NCBI GenBank assembly: GCA_013152475.1
Contig: JAADGH010000078.1
Location: 111,108-175,107 of the forward strand
Direction of reading: 5' to 3'
DNA: 64,000 bases
Source of the DNA: Planctomycetota bacterium
GTDB lineage: Bacteria; Planctomycetota; Brocadiia; JAADGH01
In this document: positions 34,843 to 44,538 of the stretch, piece after piece
Position numbering within the stretch: position 1 is the first letter of the stretch
Layout: each line of letters starts with the position of its first letter
Position numbers and translations under genes: made by a program
Notes under the pieces: model-generated
What the model was told of the DNA's origin: nothing
What the model saw: only the letters and a program-made list of their open reading frames with translations
Database searches by the model: none

Positions 34843-35889
34843 ATGCCCGTTCCGACAATCGACTGGGTAGGCGGACTACCGGGGAAGATCAAGATGATCG
34901 ATCAGACCCTTCTGCCCAATCAGTACAAGTTTCTCTATTGCGACAATGTGAAATGCGCCTGGGATGCCATCAAGCGCCTCGTCGTTCGCGGTGCGCCGGC
35001 CATTGGCGTTGCCGCCGCGATGGGTACCGTGGTGGGCATCCAGAAGTCCAAGGCCAAGACGATGAAACAGTTCCGCAAGGACCTGAAGAAGGTTACGTCC
35101 TATCTGGCCACGTCGCGCCCGACAGCGGTGAACCTGTTCTGGGCGCTGGATCGCATGGAACGCGTGGCCGACGAGAACAGCGACAAGACCGTGCCCGAGC
35201 TGAAGCGGATCCTCCTCGACGAAGCCAAGACGATCCTCGAGGAAGACAAGAAAATCTGCCGGCGCATCGGCCGTAACGGCGCGAAACTGGTCAAGAAGGG
35301 CGACACGATCCTCACCCACTGCAACGCCGGCGGCCTGGCGACAGGCGACTACGGGACCGCCCTGGCCGTGATGTTCGCCGCGCATGAGGCGGGCAAGAAA
35401 ATCTCGGTCTACGCCGACGAGACCCGTCCCCTGCTCCAGGGGGCGCGGCTGACGACGTGGGAATTGATGAAAGCGAAAATCCCCGTCACGCTGATCTGCG
35501 ACAACATGGCCGCGCAGGTGATGAAGGAGGGCAGGATCGACCTCGTTGTGGTCGGCGCCGACCGCATTGCCGGCAATGGCGACGCAGCCAACAAGATCGG
35601 CACGTACGGCGTGGCCATCCTCGCGAAGGAACACGGCGTGCCGTTCTATGTCGCGGCCCCGGCCTCGACGTTTGACCTGACGCTCAAGACCGGGGAGGAG
35701 ATCCCCATCGAGGAGCGCGCCGCAGAAGAAGTGACCGAGGGTTTTGGCAAGCGCACCGCCCCGAAGGGGGCGAAGGTCTACAGCCCGGCCTTCGACGTGA
35801 CCCCCGCGAAGTACATCGCCGGCATCATCACCGAGCGCGGCGTGATCCGGAAGCCCACGAGCGCGAAGGTACGAAAGATGATTGCATGA
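34843..35889 (+). CDS. mtnA: S-methyl-5-thioribose-1-phosphate isomerase
   Basis: 'IKRLVVRGAPAIGVAAAMG', 'ILTHCNAGGLATGDYGTALAV', 'ADETRPLLQGARLTTWEL', 'VVGADRIAGNGDAANKIGTYGVA'. Confidence 0.97.
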   Translation: MPVPTIDWVGGLPGKIKMIDQTLLPNQYKFLYCDNVKCAWDAIKRLVVRGAPAIGVAAAMGTVVGIQKSKAKTMKQFRKDLKKVTSYLATSRPTAVNLFWALDRMERVADENSDKTVPELKRILLDEAKTILEEDKKICRRIGRNGAKLVKKGDTILTHCNAGGLATGDYGTALAVMFAAHEAGKKISVYADETRPLLQGARLTTWELMKAKIPVTLICDNMAAQVMKEGRIDLVVVGADRIAGNGDAANKIGTYGVAILAKEHGVPFYVAAPASTFDLTLKTGEEIPIEERAAEEVTEGFGKRTAPKGAKVYSPAFDVTPAKYIAGIITERGVIRKPTSAKVRKMIA

Positions 35890-35898
35890 GGTGCTGCC

Positions 35899-36336
35899 AT
35901 GTTGGATAAACTACGCGAAGACATGAAGGCCGCGATGAAGGCCAGAGAGGAGCTGCGGCTCTCGACCATCCGCATGGTCATCGCCTCCATCAAGACCGTG
36001 CAGATCGACAAGGGCGAGGACCTGTCCGAGGGGGACATCCTCGGAATTCTTCAGAAGGCCATCAAGTCGCGGAAGGATTCCGTCGAGCAATACGAAAAGG
36101 CCGGCCGCACGGACCTCGCCGAGAAAGAGAAGGCCGAGATCGCGGTGCTGGAGGAATACCTGCCCCAGCAGATGTCCGAGGACGACGTCCGTGCGCTGGT
36201 TCAGAAGATCATCGAGGAGGAAGGCGCGGAATCGAAGGGCGACATCGGCAAGGTCATGCGACGCATCATGGCCGACCACAAGGGCGCCGTGGACGGCAAG
36301 CGGGTCAACCAGATCGCGAACGAGCTGCTGTCGTGA
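35899..36336 (+). CDS. GatB/YqeY domain-containing protein
   Basis: 'LREDMKAAMKAREELRLSTIRMVIASIK...YLPQQMSEDDVRALV...DIGKVMRRIMADHKGAVDGKRVNQIANELL'. Confidence 0.95.
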   Translation: MLDKLREDMKAAMKAREELRLSTIRMVIASIKTVQIDKGEDLSEGDILGILQKAIKSRKDSVEQYEKAGRTDLAEKEKAEIAVLEEYLPQQMSEDDVRALVQKIIEEEGAESKGDIGKVMRRIMADHKGAVDGKRVNQIANELLS

Positions 36337-36439
36337 TCGATCCACATTGTCAAGCGGAGCCAGTTTCTCCCGGTTAATGGCGCTCCGCTTCTCGCAGTGA
36401 CATGGCGCCCAAGAACACCTGAAGACAAGAGGAGAAGCT

Positions 36440-37786
36440 TTGAATATCATCGTCATCGTCGCGGACACACTTCGGCAGGACTACCTCGGCTGCTATGGCA
36501 ACGACCGGGTCCGCACCCCATGCCTCGACGCCTTCGCATCGAGGGCCGCAGTCTTCAACAAGGCCTACATCGGCTCGTTCCCCACTGTCCCCATGCGCGC
36601 CGACCTGATGACCGGTCGTTACGTCTTCCACAGCTACGGCTGGGCCCCCATGCCGGCGGGGGAGACGTCGATAGCGGAGATACTGCAGAAGAACGGATAC
36701 CTCACGGCTCTGTTCTCCGATCATCTCCAGCTCCTCGCGCCGGGGATGAACTACCACAAGGGATTCCGCTACGTCTCCTGGACGCGCGGCCAGGTACCCG
36801 ACGTAGCCGTCACCGATCCTATCGAGGTCGAGCTGCCCTGCCAGCCTGAGAAGATGCGCAACCCCGCCGGCTGCGCGCAGTTTCTCAAAAACAAAACGAT
36901 CCGCCGGTATGAGCGCGACGAATACGTGGCGGTCACGATGCAGAACGCCGCCGACTGGCTGGAGTGCAACTACAAGCACGACAAGCTCTTCATGTATATC
37001 GACACCTTCGAGACCCACGAGCCCTGGCTCCCGCCGCAGTGGTACACCGACATGTACGACCCCGGTTACGAAGGCGAGGAGGTGATCTGGCCCCGATACG
37101 ATTGGACGGACTACCTCACCGAGGCCGAGCTCAAGCATGCTGTCGCGCTCTACGCCGGGACGGTGACGCTCGTTGATCGGTGGACGGGTCTGCTTCTCCA
37201 GAAGATCGAGGACCTGGGCATGATGGACGACACGGCCATCCTCTTCACCGCCGACCACGGCTTCCTCCTCGGCGAGCAGGGCCGCATCGGCAAGCACACC
37301 GTCCTCAAACCGAAGGAGGGCTGGCCGCTCTACGAAGAGATCGCGAAGATTCCCCTCCTGGTCTGGCTGCCCGAGATGAAGGAGCGCCGGGACTTCGACG
37401 CGCTTGTCCAGCCGGTGGACATGATGCCGACGATGTTAGACATGGCCGGCGTGGACATCCCGGGCAACCTGCACGGCAAGTCGTTCCTGCCGGTGATTCG
37501 CGGAAACGAAAGTTGCGTGCGGGAGTGCGCCGTCAGCTCCGGCTCCATCACCGGTGATCCGAGTTTCATCCGCTATAGCGGCGTCACCGACGGCGAGTGG
37601 TCCTACCACTGCGGCGGCGAGAATGGCGAGGCCCAGCTCTACCACCTCCCCTCCGACCCCCGGCAGCAGAAGAACGTCCTTGGCGAGAACGGCGACGTAG
37701 CCGGGAAGCTCCACACCTGGTACCTGGACCTGCTCAAGTCCATCGGCGCGTCGGAGGAGTTGATAGCGCTGCGGGCGAAGTGTTAG
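36440..37786 (+). CDS. Sulfatase-family (alkaline phosphatase superfamily) hydrolase with Thr at the nucleophile position
   Basis: 'VIVADTLRQDYLGCYGND', 'SFPTVPMRADLMTGRY', 'FTADHGFLLGEQGRIGK', 'VDMMPTMLDMAGVDIPGNLHGKSFLPVIRG'. Confidence 0.88.
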   Translation: MNIIVIVADTLRQDYLGCYGNDRVRTPCLDAFASRAAVFNKAYIGSFPTVPMRADLMTGRYVFHSYGWAPMPAGETSIAEILQKNGYLTALFSDHLQLLAPGMNYHKGFRYVSWTRGQVPDVAVTDPIEVELPCQPEKMRNPAGCAQFLKNKTIRRYERDEYVAVTMQNAADWLECNYKHDKLFMYIDTFETHEPWLPPQWYTDMYDPGYEGEEVIWPRYDWTDYLTEAELKHAVALYAGTVTLVDRWTGLLLQKIEDLGMMDDTAILFTADHGFLLGEQGRIGKHTVLKPKEGWPLYEEIAKIPLLVWLPEMKERRDFDALVQPVDMMPTMLDMAGVDIPGNLHGKSFLPVIRGNESCVRECAVSSGSITGDPSFIRYSGVTDGEWSYHCGGENGEAQLYHLPSDPRQQKNVLGENGDVAGKLHTWYLDLLKSIGASEELIALRAKC

Positions 37787-37817
37787 GCAATCCGGCCGCG
37801 CGGGCTTGCGGGACAGA

Positions 37818-40800
37818 TCATTCCGCCCTGATCTGATATCGCGCCGCCCCTTTCGTTCCTGCGTCGAAGGTGAGCCTGCCGTTGGCCAGCTTCGAGGCAA
37901 CGTTCCCGATGGCCTTGCCCTTCGCATCGACGGCTGTGATCTTGGCCTTGGCGATGGGCTGCTTCGGGAGGAGGGGACGGAGGTCGAGCTCGATGCGGAA
38001 CTTCCGGTCGCGCGGGAAGGGGAGCAGCTCGAGGCCGTCCTCCCGGACCAAGACCTTGAACGATCCGTCCGTCGCGACGGAGCCGAAGTCGATCTTCCTG
38101 CCGGCCACATTGAGGCGGTCGGTGAAGCGCTTGCGCTTCTCGTTCTGCTCCTTCTTCAGGTCGTCGATGCCGACGAGCTTGATGTTCGTGACCTTGCCAT
38201 CTTTGCGCGTGACGGCGAGTCGCCCGATGGCGATCCGCCCGCCGCCGGCCGAGACGCCCGCCAGGTTCACCCGCCCACCCTTGTGCAGGCCAATGAGGAT
38301 GTCGAACGAATCGAGCGGGCAGTCCTCCGGTATCTCGACGGTGTACGGCCCGTCGGCCAGGATCATCCCCGGCTTCCACTGCGACGTGGGCTTGGGCAGG
38401 CCGTGGTCGTTCTGGAAAGCGATGTCGTCGGGCCGCTTCGCGTCCTTGTTGCAGAAGTGGACGAAGCAGTGCAGGTCCTTGTCGAAGGTGTCGTTGATCT
38501 GCCATTCATACGTGATCGCGAACTTCCGCCCGCCGAGATACTTGAACGCCTTCAACCTCGGCTCCACGTTCTTCTGGTTGCGCGTCCAGGGCGCGACGAT
38601 CTCCGTGCGCGAATCGACGTAGAGGCTGTTTTTTGTCCGTGCGAAATCGGCGATGACGCCGTCTCGCTTCGCTGTGTAAACCAGCGTGCCCGGCCCCTCG
38701 GCCAGGAAGCCGTACTGCGGCAGGACGTGCCCGCGCACGGTCCAGTCGTTCTGGCGCAGGTTCACATGGAGGACCAGGCCGGAGTCATACTTGACGCGCA
38801 GGCGGTCGAGCACGCCGACCACAGCGGCAACCGAACTGGTGACGAACTTCCCGTCCACCTCATACATGATCTCCGTGACTTTCGCATCTCCGTAAAGCGC
38901 CTGGACCGGCTGGCAGAGATTGTATTCCCGGATGACGAGGGGCAGGTTCTTCCATAGCTGCGATCCCACGAACGAGGCATGGCCGTAGGCGATCTCCTGC
39001 GCGCGATACTTGTCCAACTGCTCCGGTGTGGGCGCATCGACGCCCCACTTGGTTTCCTTGCGGGTGCGGAGCCAGCGGGTGTAGTAGCCCATGCCGTGGT
39101 TGACCATCTGCGGATGAATCTTCAGGAGATCGAAGTCCACTAACACATCGTGATCCTCCCCGCCGTGAACCTGCGCCTCGACGCCGTCCACAAGGCCCGC
39201 CCAGTAGAAGTGGCCCGCGCCCTCGCCGAAGAGCGGGCCCTTGTGCGTGTCGCGCTCGAACTGGAAGAGCTTGGCCTGATATTTCACTTTTGCGGCGTAC
39301 ATCCCGGCCATTTCCTGGTCGGCCTCGTAGTCCACATGATGCCACGGCGGCACACAGGTGTGCACGTCGAGGTAGGCGGCCGTCGTGCCGAAACGCCGGT
39401 GGATTTCCGGCGAGTTCTGCTTGGCGTAATGCAGCATACGGTTTGTCTTTAGGGCGAAGCTCTGGACCTTTGTTCCCTTGTGATACCAGGCCTTCGAGAA
39501 CTCACCCTTCGGCGTCAGGACGACATCTTTCGGGTTCCACGAGGGGGCGTCGGGGTAGAAGTCGATGTAGTTCTCGTGGAGCGAGAAGACGTAGCCGAGC
39601 CGCTTCGCTGTGGCGGCCAGGATTTTCATTTTCTCGTCGCCGCCGTACCGCGGATTCGCAGGCAGATGATCGGGCAGTTTCACGTCGTAGCCGTAGCACT
39701 GCCACACATGCTTGATGATCGCGATCTCATCCATGCCATAGCTCTTGTACTCTTCGAGCATCTTCGCGTCTTCTTCGTACATCCCGCCCCAAATATCCAC
39801 CATCATCCTCGAGCCGAGGAGTCTGAGGTAGGGCGACGGCGGATGAGGGATATTCGGCAGCACTTCATCCAGGTCCGGCGAGACGGCGACATAGCCGGAC
39901 TCGCGGAGCGCGTTGCGCTTGCCGTCTAACTTTTTGATGTAGTACGACTCCGTGGCGGGCGAGCGGGAGGCATGCGACTTCGTCCAGTCGATGTAGGCAA
40001 GAACAAACGCGTTCTGGACGGGAAGATAGTCCGCGCACTGGTAGGCCCACCCGGCGAGGTAGGGTATCGAGATTCTCTTCCTGAAATCCACGGCCCCGAC
40101 GCGGCCGAGTGAGAACTTGCTGATGGTCAGATCATCCGACTTGGCTTCGATGACGAGGGCCTTCCCGCTGATGCCGAAGCGCCACTCGACCGTCGCCGAC
40201 TGGTCGCCGGCGGAGTACTTCCACGTCGCCACGATCCTATCCTTCTCGATCTTGTGCGAGAGCAGCTTCGCCTTCGGTCGCACCTTCTTGCCGTCCACCT
40301 CGAAGAAGACCCCGCCGCTGGAGCAGGGGCGGAAGGGCTTTGTGTCATCGATGCGGCAGATGAAATCATCGAGCGTCCCCGTTTTCGGTGTGTATCGGTA
40401 AACGAGCTTGCAGTCGTCGGCCTGGTAGCTCAGCGTGTATTCTCCGCCAAGTCCCTTCTTGACCTCATTGTAGTTCCGAATCTTGTAGGACGGTACGATG
40501 CCCCGCCCCGGGTCGTTGACCACACGCGTCAGGTTCACCCGCGAGAGGACGCGGTAGGCCTTCGTGTTCGTCATGCGCGCGACCGTGTCCTCGCGCACTT
40601 CGGCCTTGGTTCCCACGGTGATCCTTGGATCGATGAAGCGGGAGAAGTCGAAGCTCGCGCTTTTCGCCGGACCGGGCTCAGTCTGGATGCGGAGCACCAC
40701 CCTCTTACCGGCGTAGCTCGACAGGTCGAAGTGGAAGGGCTTCGGCGTGCCGGCCGCGTAGTGCTCATGCACCAACTTTTTTGTCGCGCCATCGCAGGTC

Positions 40801-41198
40801 AGGGCGACGGTGAACGTCACGCCATCGCTCTTGCCGACGACGTCGGGCCGCATGGTGATGGCAAAGTCGAGCGCAATGGGTGTCACCTTCGGGAACACCA
40901 GGGAATACTCGACGAACACCGCGCCCGTCCCCCCGCGCCAGGGGCAGTGCAGCAGCAGGCCGGGCTTTTCCTCCTGGTGTATCTGTTGGAAGGCGATGCC
41001 CGAGTCCGGGGTGAAGTAGCCGCTCCACGACGGGGGCATCTCCACCACGTCCTGCCCGTAGCGCTGGTAGGCCACGCGGTAGATGCCGATGCGGCTCAAG
41101 GCCGTCACCCCCTCGGGGAGCGTGACCCACCTCAGGTCGACGTCTTCGCAACTTGCGATGAAAGCCACGAGCATAAGCCCGGTAAGGATTCGTCTCAT
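37818..41198 (-). CDS. Very large secreted/lipoprotein glycoside hydrolase-like protein (DUF5696/GH101-like TIM barrel suspected)
   Basis: Lipobox-like 'MRRILTGLMLVAFIASC'; central TIM-barrel-like region with HENYIDFYPDAP; no firm family. Confidence 0.5.
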   Translation of the reverse strand: MRRILTGLMLVAFIASCEDVDLRWVTLPEGVTALSRIGIYRVAYQRYGQDVVEMPPSWSGYFTPDSGIAFQQIHQEEKPGLLLHCPWRGGTGAVFVEYSLVFPKVTPIALDFAITMRPDVVGKSDGVTFTVALTCDGATKKLVHEHYAAGTPKPFHFDLSSYAGKRVVLRIQTEPGPAKSASFDFSRFIDPRITVGTKAEVREDTVARMTNTKAYRVLSRVNLTRVVNDPGRGIVPSYKIRNYNEVKKGLGGEYTLSYQADDCKLVYRYTPKTGTLDDFICRIDDTKPFRPCSSGGVFFEVDGKKVRPKAKLLSHKIEKDRIVATWKYSAGDQSATVEWRFGISGKALVIEAKSDDLTISKFSLGRVGAVDFRKRISIPYLAGWAYQCADYLPVQNAFVLAYIDWTKSHASRSPATESYYIKKLDGKRNALRESGYVAVSPDLDEVLPNIPHPPSPYLRLLGSRMMVDIWGGMYEEDAKMLEEYKSYGMDEIAIIKHVWQCYGYDVKLPDHLPANPRYGGDEKMKILAATAKRLGYVFSLHENYIDFYPDAPSWNPKDVVLTPKGEFSKAWYHKGTKVQSFALKTNRMLHYAKQNSPEIHRRFGTTAAYLDVHTCVPPWHHVDYEADQEMAGMYAAKVKYQAKLFQFERDTHKGPLFGEGAGHFYWAGLVDGVEAQVHGGEDHDVLVDFDLLKIHPQMVNHGMGYYTRWLRTRKETKWGVDAPTPEQLDKYRAQEIAYGHASFVGSQLWKNLPLVIREYNLCQPVQALYGDAKVTEIMYEVDGKFVTSSVAAVVGVLDRLRVKYDSGLVLHVNLRQNDWTVRGHVLPQYGFLAEGPGTLVYTAKRDGVIADFARTKNSLYVDSRTEIVAPWTRNQKNVEPRLKAFKYLGGRKFAITYEWQINDTFDKDLHCFVHFCNKDAKRPDDIAFQNDHGLPKPTSQWKPGMILADGPYTVEIPEDCPLDSFDILIGLHKGGRVNLAGVSAGGGRIAIGRLAVTRKDGKVTNIKLVGIDDLKKEQNEKRKRFTDRLNVAGRKIDFGSVATDGSFKVLVREDGLELLPFPRDRKFRIELDLRPLLPKQPIAKAKITAVDAKGKAIGNVASKLANGRLTFDAGTKGAARYQIRAE

Positions 41199-41299
41199 CG
41201 TCCCTGTCCTCCTTGTTAATAAATGTCCCAAGAACAGGGAGGATTTGAACATACTTCGAGGGCGGTGTCAAAGTCGAAGTTGAGGGATAGGAAAGGCGA

Positions 41300-41485
41300 T
41301 CAGTGTTCGTGCCGGGAACGCACCGAGGCGTTGTAGCAGTCACAACACATCGTACGCGCGACGATGTGATACGCATCGATCAGGATGATTCCGAGGAATT
41401 TCCGGCAGTGCGTGCACCGGCGAAGAACGTAGTGTTTTGCCCCGCAATAGGCCTTCTTCAGGTGGGTGCATACCGTCGGACTCAT
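41300..41485 (-). CDS. Small Cys-rich (zinc-ribbon-like) protein, 61 aa
   Basis: MSPTVCTHLKKAYCGAKHYVLRRCTHCRKFLG...TMCCDCYNASVRSRHEH (CxxC-N20-CxxC); strong AGAGGAGAAGG ribosome-binding site. Confidence 0.6.
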   Translation of the reverse strand: MSPTVCTHLKKAYCGAKHYVLRRCTHCRKFLGIILIDAYHIVARTMCCDCYNASVRSRHEH

Positions 41486-41799
41486 TGTGCCTTCTCCTCT
41501 CTTGGCCTGATTGAAGCGCGACGAAGATGCTGCTGAGTGGTGCAAAATGAATACCAAAATTCGCGACAAGAAAAGAAAACATGGCAAAAGATTGTAAAGG
41601 CTTAGAAGCGAAGCCGTTATGGAGGAGCCCGTCTCGCCTCAGTACGGCACACCTGTCCGGCGCGGCGAACTGGGCGTCTCAGTCTTAGACACTCGCGCCC
41701 TGCGGTGTTGCAGGATTGGTCACGGCTGCTTTGGTGGGCGGCCCCCAGGCTACAAGAGTGTTGCCGTCTTCGGCGAGTCCCTCGGGGCGGCACGGAGGG

Positions 41800-43482
41800 C
41801 TATTGCTTTCGGCCGAAACAGACCAGCGTCAGGTCGTCGCTGGGAGAGGCCAGGCCAACGAACTCATTGATCGCCAGCAGGATGTTGTCCATCATGGCTC
41901 GCGGCGCCGATGGAGATTCGGCCACGACGGTCTCCAGGCGTTTCGTCCCGAACTGTTCGCTTTCTCCGTTCATGGCCTCCGTCACGCCATCGGTGAAGAT
42001 TGCGATGGAATCGCCTGAACCCAGACGGATTGTTTCGGAGTGAAAGTCGACGTCCTCGATGACACCCAGTGGGACGGAGACCACCTTGTCCAAGCGTCTT
42101 AGGGCGCCGCTGTCTCCCGCTCTCAATAGTGGGGGGGGGTGGCCCGCGTTGGCGACACACACATCCGCACTGGCGGGGTCGAGCAGGATGTAGAGCAGCG
42201 TGACGAACCTCCCCAGCGGCGTTCGGCTCTTGGCGATCTGCCGGTTCAGCTTGGTCAGTACGCGCGCCGGGTCGCCGTCGCTCAGCGCAAACGACCGCAG
42301 GTCGCCCATGAGCTTTGCCATGAGCAGGGCCGCAGGCAGCCCTTTGCCGGACACGTCGCCGAGGGCGATGGCCAGCCCGCCGTTCGGCATCCTGATAAAA
42401 TCGTAGAAGTCGCCGCCTACCTCCAACGCCGCGCCATACCAAGCCCCGAACTCAAACCCCGGTATCTCCGGCAGCTCGTGCGGGAGAAAGCTTTTTTGCA
42501 CCTCCTGCGCGAAATGGAGTTCCTGCTCGATCCGCCGTTGTTTGAGCAGCGCATCGTACGTCCGCGCGTTTTGGATCGCCAGGGCCGCCTGTCCTGCCAT
42601 GCCCGTGAGGAGGTTAAGATCGTCGGGAGTGAATCTCGACTCGCTGCGGCTCGTGTCAATATAGATCAGTCCGAGAAACTCGCCGCTCCGCAGAAGGGGC
42701 ACACACATCACCGAACGAACCTGGAGCCGCGCAATGCTCTCCCTCTTTCCGAAGCGCTTGTCCGACATGGCATCGGCGCTGAGGAGGGAACGGTGCGTTT
42801 CCTGGACCTTATTCACGATTGTTCTGCTGACGATCATCTGCTCCTCGCCCGATTCCGCCCGCGACTTCGCCGCCACGGGGAGAAGCGCCTCCCCCGATCG
42901 GTCCAGGAGCATGATCAGCCCCCGGTCGGCGATGGGAAAGATGCGGAACAGGTCGCTCAGTATCTCCGGCAGGAGCTGCTGCAGGTCGAGGGCGGTGGGC
43001 GGGGAATCGCCGATGTCGATAGGGACGGTCGTCTGCACCGCGTCGATGGCCGGCTCCCGAGGCGCGTGCTGCGTTTCCTCTTTTGGAGGTTGGACCTCAT
43101 CGGGCTCGATGGCCGCCAGGAGGGTGGATTCTGCAACCGGGTCGCTTTCCACAAAGGAAATGGTCGAGTCGGTCAGGGCTCGAAGCTCCGCAACGTCCTC
43201 AATCCGAAAAACAAAAAGGGCGGTGCCGATCTGAATCTGATCTCCATGTTTCAGAAGCGTTGTACGGTTGATCCGTCGGCCATTCACGATGGTGCCGTTC
43301 CCGCTTTTGAGATCGGCGACGACGAAGCCCCTGCTCGTCTCTGTAATCTTGGCGTGACGACGGGATACGGTGGGAAGAGGAACGCGGATGTCCGTGTCCA
43401 GGCGGCGACCGAAGACCGTCGCCTCGTTGAGGGTGTATTCCCGGCCGGCGTGCGGGCCTTCAACTTCGATCACTTTGGCCAT
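41800..43482 (-). CDS. FHA-GAF-PP2C (SpoIIE/RsbU-type) phosphatase
   Basis: FHA 'TVFGRRLDTDIRVPLPTVSRRHAKI...DLKSGNGTIVNGRRI'; GAF; PP2C 'EVGGDFYDFIRMPNGGLAIALGDVSGKGLPAALLMA', 'FTDGVTEAMN'. Confidence 0.95.
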   Translation of the reverse strand: MAKVIEVEGPHAGREYTLNEATVFGRRLDTDIRVPLPTVSRRHAKITETSRGFVVADLKSGNGTIVNGRRINRTTLLKHGDQIQIGTALFVFRIEDVAELRALTDSTISFVESDPVAESTLLAAIEPDEVQPPKEETQHAPREPAIDAVQTTVPIDIGDSPPTALDLQQLLPEILSDLFRIFPIADRGLIMLLDRSGEALLPVAAKSRAESGEEQMIVSRTIVNKVQETHRSLLSADAMSDKRFGKRESIARLQVRSVMCVPLLRSGEFLGLIYIDTSRSESRFTPDDLNLLTGMAGQAALAIQNARTYDALLKQRRIEQELHFAQEVQKSFLPHELPEIPGFEFGAWYGAALEVGGDFYDFIRMPNGGLAIALGDVSGKGLPAALLMAKLMGDLRSFALSDGDPARVLTKLNRQIAKSRTPLGRFVTLLYILLDPASADVCVANAGHPPPLLRAGDSGALRRLDKVVSVPLGVIEDVDFHSETIRLGSGDSIAIFTDGVTEAMNGESEQFGTKRLETVVAESPSAPRAMMDNILLAINEFVGLASPSDDLTLVCFGRKQ

Positions 43483-43562
43483 GGCGCAAATATCCTCCGT
43501 CTCACATCACTTTAGATCATTTTCCGCACGGAGTCAAGTCGCATCGCGCCCCCTTTTCCAAA

Positions 43563-44504
43563 TCAAAGCAACCAGACCAGGAGGGGAAGCACAAAGACAA
43601 GATAGAGCAGCGAGTTGATGATAAACATGGAATTGGCCTGATGCTGATCAAGGTGGAAGAAATGGACGAGAAACACCGCATAGAATGCCTGCGGGCATGA
43701 TGCCTGGATCAGGCAGATCTTCACCACCATGGGCGAGAGCCCGGCCGCCATGCAGAGCACCCATGTGACGGCGGGGAGGAGGAGGAACTTGCCGACGAAC
43801 TGCGACACATAGAGCGGCTTGTAGTCGGCAAGCTTCTCCGTCCGCACGCTGATCCCCACGGCAAAGGCCGCCGCAAATGCGGTCAACGCCATGCCGATGG
43901 CGGTCACAGGACGGAGCGCATCGGGACGGTCAACCCCCGCTATGTTCACCAAGAGGCCAAGGAGCAGCCCCGCAAGCGGCAGCAGGCGGGGATCGCGTAG
44001 AGCGGCCACAAATTCGTCCCGGAGAGAGAGCGTCTTCAGTTCGCCCGCCCAGCCCTTGGCAAGAGGAAAACAGATCAGGTAGATCAGAAATTGCCAGTGG
44101 AGGACCACCAGCGTCGCCTGGGCAAAGGCCTGCTCGCCGAGCAGCGCGAAAGCGACCAGCGACCCGCCCGTGTTGCCCATATTGTTGAGCCCCACGCCAA
44201 AGATATAAGCCCCCCGACTGCGGGGGTCCTTCCACGCATGGAAGCGGCTCAGGATCCAGCCGATGCCCAGCCCCATAAGCGAGATGACCATCCCCGCCAC
44301 GGGCAGCCAGATCAAATCCCACTCCAGGTGCAAACTCCAGCCGGCGAGGAACGTCACCGGCGGATAACCCACGACGAGAGAGGCAAATACAAGACGTTGG
44401 CTCCAGCGATCCCGCTCGGGGATTCGATGACCGATCATCGCGCCGAGGAACAGGGGCAGCACAACGGCAAAAAAGGGAAAGGCCAGCTTCGCGAGGACGG
44501 TCAT
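43563..44504 (-). CDS. AEC family transporter
   Basis: About 10 TM segments; 'FPFFAVVLPLFLGAMIGHRIPERDRWSQRL', 'GLNNMGNTGGSLVAFALLGEQA', 'QASCPQAFYAVFL'. Confidence 0.85.
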   Translation of the reverse strand: MTVLAKLAFPFFAVVLPLFLGAMIGHRIPERDRWSQRLVFASLVVGYPPVTFLAGWSLHLEWDLIWLPVAGMVISLMGLGIGWILSRFHAWKDPRSRGAYIFGVGLNNMGNTGGSLVAFALLGEQAFAQATLVVLHWQFLIYLICFPLAKGWAGELKTLSLRDEFVAALRDPRLLPLAGLLLGLLVNIAGVDRPDALRPVTAIGMALTAFAAAFAVGISVRTEKLADYKPLYVSQFVGKFLLLPAVTWVLCMAAGLSPMVVKICLIQASCPQAFYAVFLVHFFHLDQHQANSMFIINSLLYLVFVLPLLVWLL

Positions 44505-44538
44505 GATCCGAATACTCCGCTGTCTGTCTTGCGGCGCC

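Noticed and set aside
41217-41270. Possible promoter for the giant lipoprotein gene (minus strand TTGACA near 41272)
   Set aside because: The TTGACA is clear, but the only TAT-rich -10 is at 12-nt spacing; the 17-nt option is TCAAAT, too weak to call.
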